Positions 15,082 to 24,681 of a DNA stretch of 64,000 bases are shown here, piece by piece. The position numbers and the translations under genes were made by a program. The notes under the pieces were generated by a model. That model did not search any database and had not been told where the DNA came from. It worked only from the letters and a program-made list of their open reading frames with translations. The DNA is taken from the NCBI RefSeq assembly GCF_937873765.1, contig NZ_CALMZC010000020.1:22384-86383 (forward strand), given 5' to 3'. Source of the DNA: an uncultured Thiothrix sp. (GTDB taxonomy: Bacteria; Pseudomonadota; Gammaproteobacteria; Thiotrichales; Thiotrichaceae). How positions within the stretch are numbered: position 1 is the stretch's first letter; each line of letters opens with the position of its first letter.

Positions 15082-17168
15082 TTAGCCGCCTCTACCTGAA
15101 ACACCTGCTCGACTTTTCTCAACTCAGCTATTGGAATATGACACATAATCGCATGCCCCGTATCGGTGTGTTGCAGTGCTGGTAGTTGGGTTTCACAAAT
15201 CGCGCACATTTTACGTGGGCAGCGGGTTTGGAAGGGGCAACCTGAGGGGGGATTCACTGGCGAAGGCAATTCACCTTCAAGCACAATATGGCGCTTTTTC
15301 ACCGAAGTATCTGCAATGGGCACAGCAGAGAGCAGGGCTTCAGTATAAGGATGATAAGGCGGATTAAAAATCTCGTCCGTCGTGCCTTGTTCCATAATAT
15401 GCCCGAGGTACATGACTACAATTCGATCCGATACATAGCGCACGACTGATAGATCATGGCTTATGAATAATAAGGTGGTTTTTAGATTGCGTTGAATATC
15501 GGTGAGCAAGCCAGTCACTGCCGCTTGCACCGACACATCTAAGGCTGATACCGGCTCATCAGCCACTACCACCGAAGGTCGACCTGCAAAAGCCCGCGCA
15601 ATCCCAATGCGTTGCTTTTGCCCACCAGATAATTGGCGTGGACGGCGCAAGGCAAAATCACGTGGCAATTTGACTAAATCCAGCAACTCCATCACGCGCT
15701 GATTAATTTTGTCGGGATCGGATTCAATATCGAACTTCTTAATCACCCGTGCAATTTGTGAACCCACTGTATGGCTAGGATTGAGGGTATCAAAGGGGTT
15801 CTGGAAGACCATCTGCAACAGTGCGACTGTTTGTGCTTTACGCTGCTGCACTGGCGTATGGCTTAACTCTAAACCATTTAAAATCACTTCACCTTCAGTC
15901 GCTTCCTCTAAGCCCATAAGAACCTTAGCGAAAGTCGATTTTCCGCAACCTGATTCACCCACAATAGCGACGGTTTCCGCCTCATGGGCGACGAGGTTAA
16001 TATCTTCATTCGCTTTCACATATTGAACTTTTTTACCCTTAATCATCGCTATGAGCGAGCTGTCTTTCAGCTCGTAATACTTTTTCATGTGCTTGACTTC
16101 GAGCACGGTTTTACCAATCTCAACCTTGTCACCACTCAAGCCAATGGGGCGATAATTGGCCCAGTCAATGTCCTCGAAACGTACACAACGCACGTCGTGA
16201 CGTTGCTCGTCAGACACCGGACGCATACTAATTCCACCTTTAGTATCACAACGACCTGCTTGAAAAAAATCACAGCGTGGACTGAAATAGCAACCTTGTG
16301 GACGATTTTGTGGCAAAGGTAATTGCCCACGAATCGGCACTAAAGGACGAGAGTTTTTATTGGTTCCGGGCAAAGGGATCGAGGCAAACAAACCACGCGT
16401 ATAAGGATGGCGCATTTCATTGAAAACGCTTTGCACTGCACCCGCCTCTACCGCTTCACCCGAGTACATGACGGTAATGCGGTCACAAGTCTCTAGAATC
16501 AGACCAAGATTGTGTGAGATATAAATCATCGAGGTGCCGAACTGCTTAGAAATATCCTTAATAAGCTGCACAATTCCTGCTTCAACCGTTACATCCAGCG
16601 CCGTCGTTGGCTCATCCAAGAGTAATAAAGCGGGTTTAGAGAGCAAGGCCATCGCAATGACCACCCGCTGCTGCTGCCCACCAGAAATCTGATGCGGATA
16701 AGCATCCATAATCCGCTGCGGGTCAGGTAAACGCACAGCAGCAAGCATATCGAGGGAACGCTGCTTGGCTTCAGCTTCGGTGACACTCTCATGATAAAGC
16801 GGCACTTCCATGAGTTGCTCGCCAATCTTCATCGACGGGTTGAGCGAAGCCATTGGCTCTTGATAGACCATACTGATTTGCGAGCCGCGAATGCTGCGCA
16901 ATTCATCCTCGCCCATGGTTTGCAAATCGCGGCCATTGAAGAGGATTTGCCCGCTTTTCACGCGCCCGTTTTTGCCCATGTACTGCATAATAGCAAGCGC
17001 GACGGTGGACTTACCGCAACCCGATTCACCGACAATTCCCATCGACTCACCGGGCATCAAGGTGAGATTGAAATCAATCACCGCCGGAATTTCGCCCGCT
17101 CGTGTGTAATAGGAAATATTGACGTTTTTGCACTCCAGAACTGGAGTCACTGCTGTAGTAGGCAACAT
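15078..17168 (-). CDS. Dipeptide/oligopeptide-type ABC transporter, fused double ATP-binding protein
   Basis: A 696-residue protein with two complete ABC ATPase modules, equivalent to DppD plus DppF in one chain (GsiA/YejF-like arrangement). Module 1 (~1-320): Walker A GESGCGKST, signature ISGGQQQR, Walker B LLLLDEPT, then an oligopeptide-transporter C-terminal cysteine-rich region. Module 2 (~360-680): GESGCGKST, LSGGQKQR, VVADEPVSALD. It energises uptake through the two downstream-encoded type permeases (17180-19019) and the binding protein at 19146. It is the last gene of a minus-strand operon, 11 bp from the permease gene. Substrate unknown; peptides, opines or betaine-like compounds fit the neighbourhood. 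Confidence 0.92.
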   Translation of the reverse strand: MLPTTAVTPVLECKNVNISYYTRAGEIPAVIDFNLTLMPGESMGIVGESGCGKSTVALAIMQYMGKNGRVKSGQILFNGRDLQTMGEDELRSIRGSQISMVYQEPMASLNPSMKIGEQLMEVPLYHESVTEAEAKQRSLDMLAAVRLPDPQRIMDAYPHQISGGQQQRVVIAMALLSKPALLLLDEPTTALDVTVEAGIVQLIKDISKQFGTSMIYISHNLGLILETCDRITVMYSGEAVEAGAVQSVFNEMRHPYTRGLFASIPLPGTNKNSRPLVPIRGQLPLPQNRPQGCYFSPRCDFFQAGRCDTKGGISMRPVSDEQRHDVRCVRFEDIDWANYRPIGLSGDKVEIGKTVLEVKHMKKYYELKDSSLIAMIKGKKVQYVKANEDINLVAHEAETVAIVGESGCGKSTFAKVLMGLEEATEGEVILNGLELSHTPVQQRKAQTVALLQMVFQNPFDTLNPSHTVGSQIARVIKKFDIESDPDKINQRVMELLDLVKLPRDFALRRPRQLSGGQKQRIGIARAFAGRPSVVVADEPVSALDVSVQAAVTGLLTDIQRNLKTTLLFISHDLSVVRYVSDRIVVMYLGHIMEQGTTDEIFNPPYHPYTEALLSAVPIADTSVKKRHIVLEGELPSPVNPPSGCPFQTRCPRKMCAICETQLPALQHTDTGHAIMCHIPIAELRKVEQVFQVEAAN

Positions 17169-17179
17169 GCTTGCGCTCC

Positions 17180-18076
17180 TTAATCCCGTAGTGAAATTTC
17201 GCGTAACCCATCGGCTAGCAAGTTAAAGCCTAGAATTAACGAGGCTAAGGCAGCAGCCGGTAAATACATCGAATGCCCCGCGAAAGCCCCTAAAGGTACA
17301 GCTTCTTTGAGCATTAAACCCCAATCGGGATCGGGTGGTGGCAACCCCAAACCTAAGAAACCTAAAGTAGCAATCGCCACCACCGTATAACCCAAACGCA
17401 AACAAGCATCGACAATCAACGGCCCGCGCGCATTTGGCAATAGCTCAACCAGCATAATGTACCAAGGCGATTCCCCACGGGTTTGTGCGGCAAAAATATA
17501 ATCGCGCGTTTTTAAATCAAGCACCAGACCGCGCACAATCCGCATGATTTGCGGGGCTGAAGCAAAAGTGACTGCCACAACCACCGTCCAACCACTTGCC
17601 CCCAAAGTCGCCACAATAATGATGCAGAGAATAATAAAGGGGAAAGACAGGAAAATATTAGCAATGAAAGAGACGATCTCATCCGCCCAACCGCCTTTAT
17701 AACCCGCCAGTACCCCCATTAACATACCAACAACATAAGCAACAAAAGTGGCGAAGGTTGCCCAAATTAAAACCTTTTGTGCACCCCAAATAATCCGCGA
17801 CAAAATATCACGACCTTTATGATCCGTACCAAGCCAGAATATGCCGCCATCCGGAGCAGTTGCACCGATTTTTTGGAAAGGAGCCATAATTGCATTCGGA
17901 TCATACAAGGGCAAAAACGGCGCTAAAATCGCCATCATCACCCAGAATAAAATAAGTAATAAGCCGATCATCCCTACCGGTGATTCACGCATTAAAGCCA
18001 AGGCTTGAAAGAAGCGCTTGAGCCTAGATTCGCGTTTGGCAGGCAATGCAGTATCAAATTTCACAGCATCAGTCAT
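17180..18076 (-). CDS. ABC transporter permease, DppC/OppC type
   Basis: A 298-residue inner-membrane permease. It has an N-terminal OppC-type leader followed by about six membrane segments, and the BPD_transp_1 domain with the EAA-like loop. LGTDHKGRDILSRIIWGA (~residue 77) is the OppC/DppC hallmark. It pairs with the DppB-type permease encoded 10 bp upstream and with the fused ATPase 11 bp downstream. Function as one half of the transmembrane channel is well supported by family; the transported solute is not known. Confidence 0.93.
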   Translation of the reverse strand: MTDAVKFDTALPAKRESRLKRFFQALALMRESPVGMIGLLLILFWVMMAILAPFLPLYDPNAIMAPFQKIGATAPDGGIFWLGTDHKGRDILSRIIWGAQKVLIWATFATFVAYVVGMLMGVLAGYKGGWADEIVSFIANIFLSFPFIILCIIIVATLGASGWTVVVAVTFASAPQIMRIVRGLVLDLKTRDYIFAAQTRGESPWYIMLVELLPNARGPLIVDACLRLGYTVVAIATLGFLGLGLPPPDPDWGLMLKEAVPLGAFAGHSMYLPAAALASLILGFNLLADGLREISLRD

Positions 18077-18086
18077 GGCGAGGCTC

Positions 18087-19019
18087 CTAACTAAAGCGAA
18101 TCCGTGGATTCAATAAGGTGTAACCAATATCGGAGATAAACTGCGAGAACACCGCAATAAACACCGCCACCATCACGCAAGCTTCAATCACATAAATATC
18201 ACCAAATAAAGCCGCATCGACTAATAAAGAACCAAAGCCTTTGTAAGCAAAAAATACCTCGACGACCACTAAGCCAGACAACAACCAGTTCAATTGCAAA
18301 ACAATCACAGTGAACGGTGCAATTAAGGCATTACGCAAGGCATGCCGCATAATCACCCGCTTATATGGCAAACCCTTCAGAATCGCGGTACGGATATATT
18401 GCGAGGTCATCACCTCTGCCATGGAAGCACGCGTCATGCGCGTGACATAACCGAAGTCATAAATCACTAAGACCATCACTGGCAAAATCATCTCTTGCCA
18501 ACTAAAGCCCCCCGTCATGCTGGAGGTTCCCGGTAAAAGTTGCCATGTGTAGACAAATAAGCCGGTTAAAAAAGTAGCCGTGACAAACTCTGGAATCGAG
18601 GTCGTCAAGACTGAAAAAATTGAAATGATTCGATCCAACCACGAGCCTTCTTTCATCCCTGCTAGTACGCCTAGTGTGAGGGAAAGAGGGATCATGATCA
18701 GAAAAAAGATGAGCGCCAAAATACCCGTATTTTTCAGCCGATCAGCCAATAATTCAGAAACTGGCACTTTATATTGCAAGGAATCACCAAAGTCACCGTG
18801 CAACGCCCCACCCACCCATTGGGTATAACGACTTAAGAACGGCTCATCATAACCATTTTGACTCAACCAAATTTCACGTTGCTCAATGGAAGAATAAGGC
18901 CCTAGTACCTTACCAGCGACAGCCATTTTATCGGCTTCAAAAAGGGAAAAGAGAATAAACGACACGACCAACATGATCAGCAGCATCGCTACTAGCCGTT
19001 TCGCAGCTAATACGATCAT
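18087..19019 (-). CDS. ABC transporter permease, DppB/OppB type
   Basis: A 310-residue inner-membrane permease with an N-terminal hydrophobic helix (LLIMLVVSFILFSLF) and the BPD_transp_1 core, including the YVTRMTRASMAEVMTSQYIRTA loop that contacts the ATPase. A periplasmic loop follows the first helix, as in OppB. It is the first permease gene after the binding-protein gene; the 126-bp gap between them carries a stem-loop (19108-19125) that may lower its expression relative to the binding protein. Confidence 0.93.
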   Translation of the reverse strand: MIVLAAKRLVAMLLIMLVVSFILFSLFEADKMAVAGKVLGPYSSIEQREIWLSQNGYDEPFLSRYTQWVGGALHGDFGDSLQYKVPVSELLADRLKNTGILALIFFLIMIPLSLTLGVLAGMKEGSWLDRIISIFSVLTTSIPEFVTATFLTGLFVYTWQLLPGTSSMTGGFSWQEMILPVMVLVIYDFGYVTRMTRASMAEVMTSQYIRTAILKGLPYKRVIMRHALRNALIAPFTVIVLQLNWLLSGLVVVEVFFAYKGFGSLLVDAALFGDIYVIEACVMVAVFIAVFSQFISDIGYTLLNPRIRFS

Positions 19020-19102
19020 AAGCTAACACTCCTCTACCAGCCTGCTGCTCTCCCTCTGCTAGGTCATGCAGTTAGACTTCCTGTGGTTTTTGGTGGTAAG
19101 AC

Positions 19103-19130
19103 CAAAAGCCCGCTAAAAAGCGGGCCTTCA
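19103..19130 (-). terminator. Intercistronic stem-loop between binding-protein and permease genes
   Basis: GCCCGC (19108-19113) pairs with GCGGGC (19120-19125) around a 6-nt loop; on the minus strand the stem is followed by TTTT. In ABC operons such elements partly terminate or stabilise the upstream message, so more binding protein than permease is made. Confidence 0.6.
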
Positions 19131-19145
19131 GTTAGCGACTACGAC

Positions 19146-20867
19146 TTAAGCGTCTAGCCATACCTTGTTATATGGGGTACTAAATTGATGATACTGCGTT
19201 GGATGCGCCTTCAAACCCTTCACTTTATTGGAAGCGACAAAGAAATTAGACTGCCACAAGGGCTGCACAATCACCGCATCCTCTTGCAGAATCCGCTGCA
19301 CATCCTTCATTGCCTCTTTACGCTTAGCAACATCAATTAGCGCTTCCGCTTTATTCAAAGCTGCCTCAAACTCAGGATTATTATAGTTGGTTTCATTCCA
19401 AGGCACGCCCGCACGATAGGCAACACTCATCACCATCGTACCCAAGGGACGATGCGTCCATGCCGTGATTCCAAATGGAGTTTTATCCCAAATTTCCCAA
19501 TACTTCGCCGCTGGCATCAAATTAATATTGATCTTAATTCCAGCCGGAGCACATTGTTCTTTGAGGATTTCACAAGCCTGTTGCTGCCACGGGCCGTTGG
19601 TATTACCGCAATCTAAAGTCAACTCTACGCCATCTTTATAACCCGCTTCCTCTAACAGCTTCTTAGCCTTTTCATAGTCCTGCTTGAGCTTAGGTAGCTC
19701 AGCATATTCCGGATGAATCGGACTAACATGGTGATGCTCACCCACTAAGCCGCCTTTGCCTTGATAAATAGTGGAAATATATTTATCCGCATCGACACAA
19801 GCTTGTACAGCTTGACGCAATTTTTTGTTGTCATACGGTTTTTCACTAATCCGCATGCGAATACAACCCGTTTGTGCAGTCTGCGCTGGATAAATGGTCG
19901 AATTCGGCACACTTTCCGCTAAAGCGTAGGAAGCAATATCAAACTCATAAATCAGATCAACTTGGCCTGAAGCGAAGGCAGCTAGTTGCGCTGTGGAAGC
20001 AGGGCCGTGGTCGATATAATGAATTTCATCAAGATACACCTCGCCGCCCCAATAAGGTTGGTCAGAACGTTTGAGAATAGCGATTTCACCGACTTTGTAC
20101 TTATCTAATTTATAAGGCCCCGTCCCAATCGGATTCTTAATCATATCCTTGCCATCTTTCTCGAAATTACGATGCACAATGGCGGTTGGATAGTTATAGA
20201 GATTCTCTGGAATAGACAGTTGTGGAGAACTCATTTTAAGCTTAACGGTGTAGTCATCTACTTTAGTGACCGCACCTTCAATCATCTGCTTGGTCATTTT
20301 TGGCTTGCCGTCTTTATCCTTCTCGCCGGTATCGACATCTTTCACCATGGCAGAGAATAGACCGACATTGGAAGAACCAGTTTTTGGATCTAACCAGCGC
20401 GTGAAATTAAAGACCACATCATCCGCATTGAATTGATCACCATTGCTCCATTTCACATCTTTGCGTAACTTAAACACCCATTCAGTCAAATCCGCATTCG
20501 CTTCCCAACTTTCTGCTAGCATTGGACGCGTAACATTATCAGGACCAGTAATGGTTAAATACTCTAAGAATTGCCGCGCTACATTGGATTTTTCTGTCCA
20601 ATCAAATAAAGCTGGATCGGTGATTTCTTGTACCGGCATGGAGATTTTTAAGATCCCGCCTTTTTTGGGGGTCTCTTCGGCTGCCATGGCGGATGGCATC
20701 AATTTTTCACCCAGAATAGTTCCCGCCACTGTGTAGGCCGCCGCTGCTGACATTCCTAATAAAGTGGTAGTACGCAAAAATTCACGGCGTGAAATTTTCT
20801 TATTATCAAGGTCAGCGATAAGCGTGGGAATCATGGGGTGCTTATCAGCTTCCGGAAATTTAGACAT
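19146..20867 (-). CDS. ABC transporter substrate-binding protein (SBP_bac_5), Tat-type signal
   Basis: A 573-residue periplasmic binding protein of the DppA/OppA family. The N-terminus carries a twin-arginine motif SRREFLR followed by a hydrophobic stretch ([14 protein letters not shown]), so export in folded form via Tat is likely. ATG 20867 has GGAG 7 nt upstream, better than the TTG four codons earlier. The SBP_bac_5 core follows ([26 protein letters not shown]). It is the promoter-proximal gene of the transporter operon. Tat export suggests a cofactor-bound or quickly folding protein, which is less common in DppA-type proteins. Confidence 0.92.
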   Translation of the reverse strand: MSKFPEADKHPMIPTLIADLDNKKISRREFLRTTTLLGMSAAAAYTVAGTILGEKLMPSAMAAEETPKKGGILKISMPVQEITDPALFDWTEKSNVARQFLEYLTITGPDNVTRPMLAESWEANADLTEWVFKLRKDVKWSNGDQFNADDVVFNFTRWLDPKTGSSNVGLFSAMVKDVDTGEKDKDGKPKMTKQMIEGAVTKVDDYTVKLKMSSPQLSIPENLYNYPTAIVHRNFEKDGKDMIKNPIGTGPYKLDKYKVGEIAILKRSDQPYWGGEVYLDEIHYIDHGPASTAQLAAFASGQVDLIYEFDIASYALAESVPNSTIYPAQTAQTGCIRMRISEKPYDNKKLRQAVQACVDADKYISTIYQGKGGLVGEHHHVSPIHPEYAELPKLKQDYEKAKKLLEEAGYKDGVELTLDCGNTNGPWQQQACEILKEQCAPAGIKININLMPAAKYWEIWDKTPFGITAWTHRPLGTMVMSVAYRAGVPWNETNYNNPEFEAALNKAEALIDVAKRKEAMKDVQRILQEDAVIVQPLWQSNFFVASNKVKGLKAHPTQYHQFSTPYNKVWLDA

Positions 20868-21125
20868 AACATGCTCCAATTCAGCTTTGAGTGAATTTAA
20901 TTGAAAAACGGCAGAGCAGAGAAGAGAGATGGTCTCGATGCTACTCCTTTAAAATTACAAGTTCAAGAAAGCAAAAACTGCAGCATTTTTCTTAGTGCGG
21001 CGCACAAAAATTCCTAAATTCTTTGCCAAAGACCGATTTCTTTAATGCTATTTACTACTAGTAAAACGACTAAAAACTTATATAGTGAGTACCGTAGATC
21101 ATCCATTGGGCATGAGGAGCAAGCA

Positions 21126-22550
21126 ATGGCAAATGACCGACATTATTTAGGCGGCCAATGGCTGAGCGGTGAAGCAAATGTATTGCAAGTGGATAATCCA
21201 GCCACTGAAGCCATACTGACTGAGTTTAATCTCGTTAGTAAAGCGCAAATCCTATCCGCCGTTAAATTAGCTAAACAGGCACAAAAAGCTTGGGCCAAAC
21301 TAGCCAGTTATGAGCGGGCTACTTATCTACACAAACTGGCCGATCAGCTTCTACTGAATGCAGAGAAGATTGGAGCGGTACTCGCGCAAGAGTCTGGCAA
21401 AAGTCTAGCGGATGCAGAAGCGGAAGTTCGCTATGGTGCAGAAATCACTCGTTATCATGCCGAGTGGAGTCGCAAAATTGAAGGTGAAATTATTCCAAGC
21501 GACTCTCCCACTGAGCAACTGCTGCTGATGCGCGAACCCATAGGGGTAGTGGTTTGCTTAATTCCGTTTAACTATCCGATTTATACACTGCTACGCAAAC
21601 TCGCCCCAGCTTTAATCACCGGTAACACTGTGATAATCCGTCCGAGCAATCACACTCCTTGTTCAGCCCTCGCTTTGGCAACAGCGCTGGAGCAAGCCGG
21701 ATTGCCAGTCGGTGTAGTACAGATAGCCGTGATGGATCATGCGGTCTGTGAAACCCTGTGTCGTCAACCGGAAGTCGGTATGATCTCGCTAACCGGTAGT
21801 GTAGAAGCGGGGCGGCAGGTATTGGATTATAGCAAGACGCATATTGCCAAGGTTTCCTTAGAATTAGGTGGAAAAACTCCAGCGATTGTGGCGGATGATG
21901 CCGATTTAAAAGCGGTGGCTACTGCCATTGTGAATTCAAAAACGACTCACTGCGGACAACTGTGCACCGCTGTCGAGCGCGTCTATGCTCAGAGCAGTAT
22001 CTATCCTCAGATGGTCGTTTTACTCCGGCAAGCTTTAGCAGCGCGTCAATTTGCGAATCGCTTCAAGCATCCAAACGCTATGGGGCCTTTAATTAGTAAA
22101 CAGGCACAAACGCGTACCCATGCTTTAGTTCAAGAGGCCATTCAAGCGGGTGCAAGCTGTGAAGTGGGGGGGTATTTACCAGAAGGTAAGGGCTATTTCT
22201 ATCCCGCTACGTTGCTCACGAATGTCAAGCACAGTATGCGAGTGATAAAAGAGGAAACTTTCGCGCCCGTTCTTTGCATCCTGCCCTATCAAGATTTAGA
22301 TGAAGCACTTGAACTTGCCAATGATCATCAATATGGATTGTCCTCGGTGCTATTCACCCAGCGCTATAAAGACGTGATGCGTGTCGCCACGAGTATTGAA
22401 GCGGGTGAGCTCTATATTAATCGCACCCCAGCCGATCCTTACCAAGGTTTTCATGCGGGTTGGAAACAATCGGGTTTAGGTGGAGACGATGGTAAGCATG
22501 GTATGTTGGAATTCACCCAAACCCGCATGGTGGCTTTGAATTTTGCTTAG
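21126..22550 (+). CDS. NAD(P)-dependent aldehyde dehydrogenase (AldA-like)
   Basis: A 474-residue ALDH-superfamily enzyme that oxidises an aldehyde to the acid. Seen: Asn of IPFNYP, the general-base Glu in SLELGGKTPAIV, and the nucleophile Cys in CGQLCTAVERVY. Overall it resembles lactaldehyde/glycolaldehyde dehydrogenase AldA. ATG 21126 follows GAGGAG; an upstream ATG at 21045 lacks such a site. Divergent from the ABC transporter operon, it could oxidise aldehydes released by the FAD or GMC oxidoreductases of this region. The natural aldehyde is not determinable. Confidence 0.9.
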   Translation: MANDRHYLGGQWLSGEANVLQVDNPATEAILTEFNLVSKAQILSAVKLAKQAQKAWAKLASYERATYLHKLADQLLLNAEKIGAVLAQESGKSLADAEAEVRYGAEITRYHAEWSRKIEGEIIPSDSPTEQLLLMREPIGVVVCLIPFNYPIYTLLRKLAPALITGNTVIIRPSNHTPCSALALATALEQAGLPVGVVQIAVMDHAVCETLCRQPEVGMISLTGSVEAGRQVLDYSKTHIAKVSLELGGKTPAIVADDADLKAVATAIVNSKTTHCGQLCTAVERVYAQSSIYPQMVVLLRQALAARQFANRFKHPNAMGPLISKQAQTRTHALVQEAIQAGASCEVGGYLPEGKGYFYPATLLTNVKHSMRVIKEETFAPVLCILPYQDLDEALELANDHQYGLSSVLFTQRYKDVMRVATSIEAGELYINRTPADPYQGFHAGWKQSGLGGDDGKHGMLEFTQTRMVALNFA

Positions 22551-22670
22551 CTTAAGCGAAAACAAAAATCGTGCCTAAAATATTTAAAATCTGCATTTTT
22601 TTACAGCTTTAAGTAAAATACTTAATATCAATAAAGTAATGCTACTTTGGATTATGCCTATTAAATACAT

Positions 22671-23135
22671 CTAGGAGTTATTGCTAGGAAATAGCAATAT
22701 TTCACCCATTCCTTTAATAACTACCCCACGTGATGATCCTACTGTGCCATTTAACTTAATTGGAATCTTGTATAGTTTTGAAAGATCAAGTGCTGAGATC
22801 GTCCAACACATTGTTAAGCTATCCCCAGATCTTACTGGCAAAAGAAAATCAAATTCAAAATGAGTACCTACCATAGGGCATAGTTTTGAAAAATGAGAGG
22901 CTACCATTGAGGTAAACAAACTCATGATGTGAGGACCACTAGCAATGATGCCACCAAAGCGTGAAGCGTTTGCATATATCTCGTCATGATGTAAAGGATT
23001 TTCATCCTGCAAAAGCATCGCAAATTTTGAAATATCTTCTTTAGAAATAGCGACTAATGACTCAAACGAATAGCCAGAATAAATGGCTACCCCATTAAAA
23101 GTAGCTGCATGATTTGATAGGCTCTTATCTATCAT
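22671..23135 (-). CDS. MaoC-like hotdog-fold protein
   Basis: A 154-residue protein starting at an ATG (23133-23135) preceded by GGAGGAG; an earlier ATG at 23195 has no good site. The sequence ISKFAMLLQDENPLHHDEIYANASRFGGIIASGPHIM carries the MaoC hydratase-2 motif (D-x-N-P-L-H-x-D and G-x-x-A-S-G), so acyl-CoA or thioester binding is likely. DNA here and in the flanks looks more AT-rich than the neighbouring operons, suggesting separate acquisition. It may be a hydratase or a thioesterase-like binding protein. Confidence 0.72.
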   Translation of the reverse strand: MIDKSLSNHAATFNGVAIYSGYSFESLVAISKEDISKFAMLLQDENPLHHDEIYANASRFGGIIASGPHIMSLFTSMVASHFSKLCPMVGTHFEFDFLLPVRSGDSLTMCWTISALDLSKLYKIPIKLNGTVGSSRGVVIKGMGEILLFPSNNS

Positions 23136-23463
23136 TTTAGTATTTACTCCTCCAACATTTGAAGCATTGTCTTGGTTAATTATTAAATATAACATAGTCT
23201 AACAAATAGAGGATGTAGGATTCAGAGTCATTATATTCTGCATGAATAGTATTTCATTAATCCCCGCTAATAGAAGGAAAGATGGATAAGCACCCATTTT
23301 CTAAGTATAGAGGTTCGTATATGCTATTAGTTTACATAGTGCAGTTTTCTATCAATTGGATTGTGCAACCCTACATCTCAAAAGATGAGCTGTTCTAGGT
23401 GAGCGATCTAATCAAGCGGTTTTGCTCTTTACAAAAATAGTAGTGCTTATCACAGGTTAGCTG
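23136..23463. other. 328-bp AT-rich intergenic region
   Basis: Between the divergent MaoC-like and enolase-superfamily genes. I see no RNA gene, repeat or terminator with confidence. A short dyad CATC...GATG lies around 23375-23390 and AT-rich promoter-like stretches are present, but no strong -35/-10 pair. Confidence 0.5.
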
Positions 23464-24681
23464 ATGAAAATAACAGAATTAAATACCTATATTGTCGCCA
23501 CTCCTTACCCCCATATCGGCGGTATGTATTGGATGGTGGTACGCTTAAAAACGGCTTGTGGGATTGAAGGCGTGGGTGAGATTTACTCTGCGACCTTCCA
23601 TCCCAGAGCACAAATACCGATGATTGAAGATGTGTTTCAGCGCTATTTGTATGGGCATAATCCGCATCATATTGAGCGTTTCTATCGGCAATGCTATTCC
23701 AGCGGTTTTACCCAACGTCCTGATTTGAGCATGATGGGGATTATGAGCGGTCTGGAAATGGCCTGCTGGGACATGATTGGCAAAGCCGCAAATCAGCCTG
23801 TTTATGAATTGATCGGTGGCAAAATACACGAAAAACTGCGCTGCTATACGTATCTTTATCCAAAAAATGCAGCGGGTGAATACGATTATAGCGACCCGTA
23901 CTTAGCGGCAGAATCGGCTGCTGAGAATCTGCAAAAAGGCTTCACTGCAGTGAAGTTTGATCCAGCAGGGCCTTATAGCGCCTATTCAGGACATCATCTT
24001 TCCTTGGAGATAATGGAACGCTGCGAGCTATTCTGCAAATTGATTCGCGAAGCGGTGGGTGATCAATGCGATTTGCTATTGGGCACACACGGGCAAATGA
24101 CACCAGCCTCTGCAATCCGGCTTGCTAAACGCCTAGAGGCTTATGACCCACTTTGGTTTGAAGAACCCGTCCCCCCCGGGCAGCCCGAAGCGATGGCCGA
24201 AGTCGCACGCAAAACCAGTATTCCAATTGCGACGGGTGAACGCTTAACTAGCAAATATGAATTTGCAGCCCTCTTACAAGCCGGTGGTGCAAGCATTTTA
24301 CAGATGAACTTAGGGCGAGTCGGGGGCATTTTAGAGGGCAAAAAAATTGCCAGTTTAGCCGAAGTTTATTACGCACAAATTGCGCCACATCTTTATAACG
24401 GCCCGGTAGGCGCTGCAGCCAGTATTCAATTAGGAACAGCTACCCCTAACTTTTTAATTCAAGAAAGTATCGAAACTTGGGGTGGTTTCTATGCCGAGAT
24501 TCTACACAAGCCTATTGCTTGGCAAGATGGCTATATTATTCCCCCCACGACACCCGGCCTAGGTATTGAAGTGAACTGGGAAGTCGTCGAAGCCCATAGC
24601 CCTTATACCGGCGAGCGCCTGCATCTGCAAATGCACCCTACCCCTTATGACGTGAAAGATCATGCTCCAGCCAAAGGTTGA
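23464..24681 (+). CDS. Mandelate racemase/muconate lactonizing enzyme-family protein (enolase superfamily)
   Basis: A 405-residue enolase-superfamily protein, usually a sugar-acid dehydratase or racemase. N-terminal capping domain (~1-130), then the barrel with KFDPAG (~residue 160), GTHGQMTPASA, LWFEEPV, IATGERL and APHLYNGP near the end. The EE and GERL acidic residues fit metal ligands two and three; the first ligand position, usually Asp in D-x-H-G or D-A-N, appears as Gly in GTHGQ. Similar GTHGQ variants exist in the family to my knowledge. It overlaps the GMC oxidoreductase gene by 20 bp, indicating co-translation. The reaction is unknown. Confidence 0.82.
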   Translation: MKITELNTYIVATPYPHIGGMYWMVVRLKTACGIEGVGEIYSATFHPRAQIPMIEDVFQRYLYGHNPHHIERFYRQCYSSGFTQRPDLSMMGIMSGLEMACWDMIGKAANQPVYELIGGKIHEKLRCYTYLYPKNAAGEYDYSDPYLAAESAAENLQKGFTAVKFDPAGPYSAYSGHHLSLEIMERCELFCKLIREAVGDQCDLLLGTHGQMTPASAIRLAKRLEAYDPLWFEEPVPPGQPEAMAEVARKTSIPIATGERLTSKYEFAALLQAGGASILQMNLGRVGGILEGKKIASLAEVYYAQIAPHLYNGPVGAAASIQLGTATPNFLIQESIETWGGFYAEILHKPIAWQDGYIIPPTTPGLGIEVNWEVVEAHSPYTGERLHLQMHPTPYDVKDHAPAKG

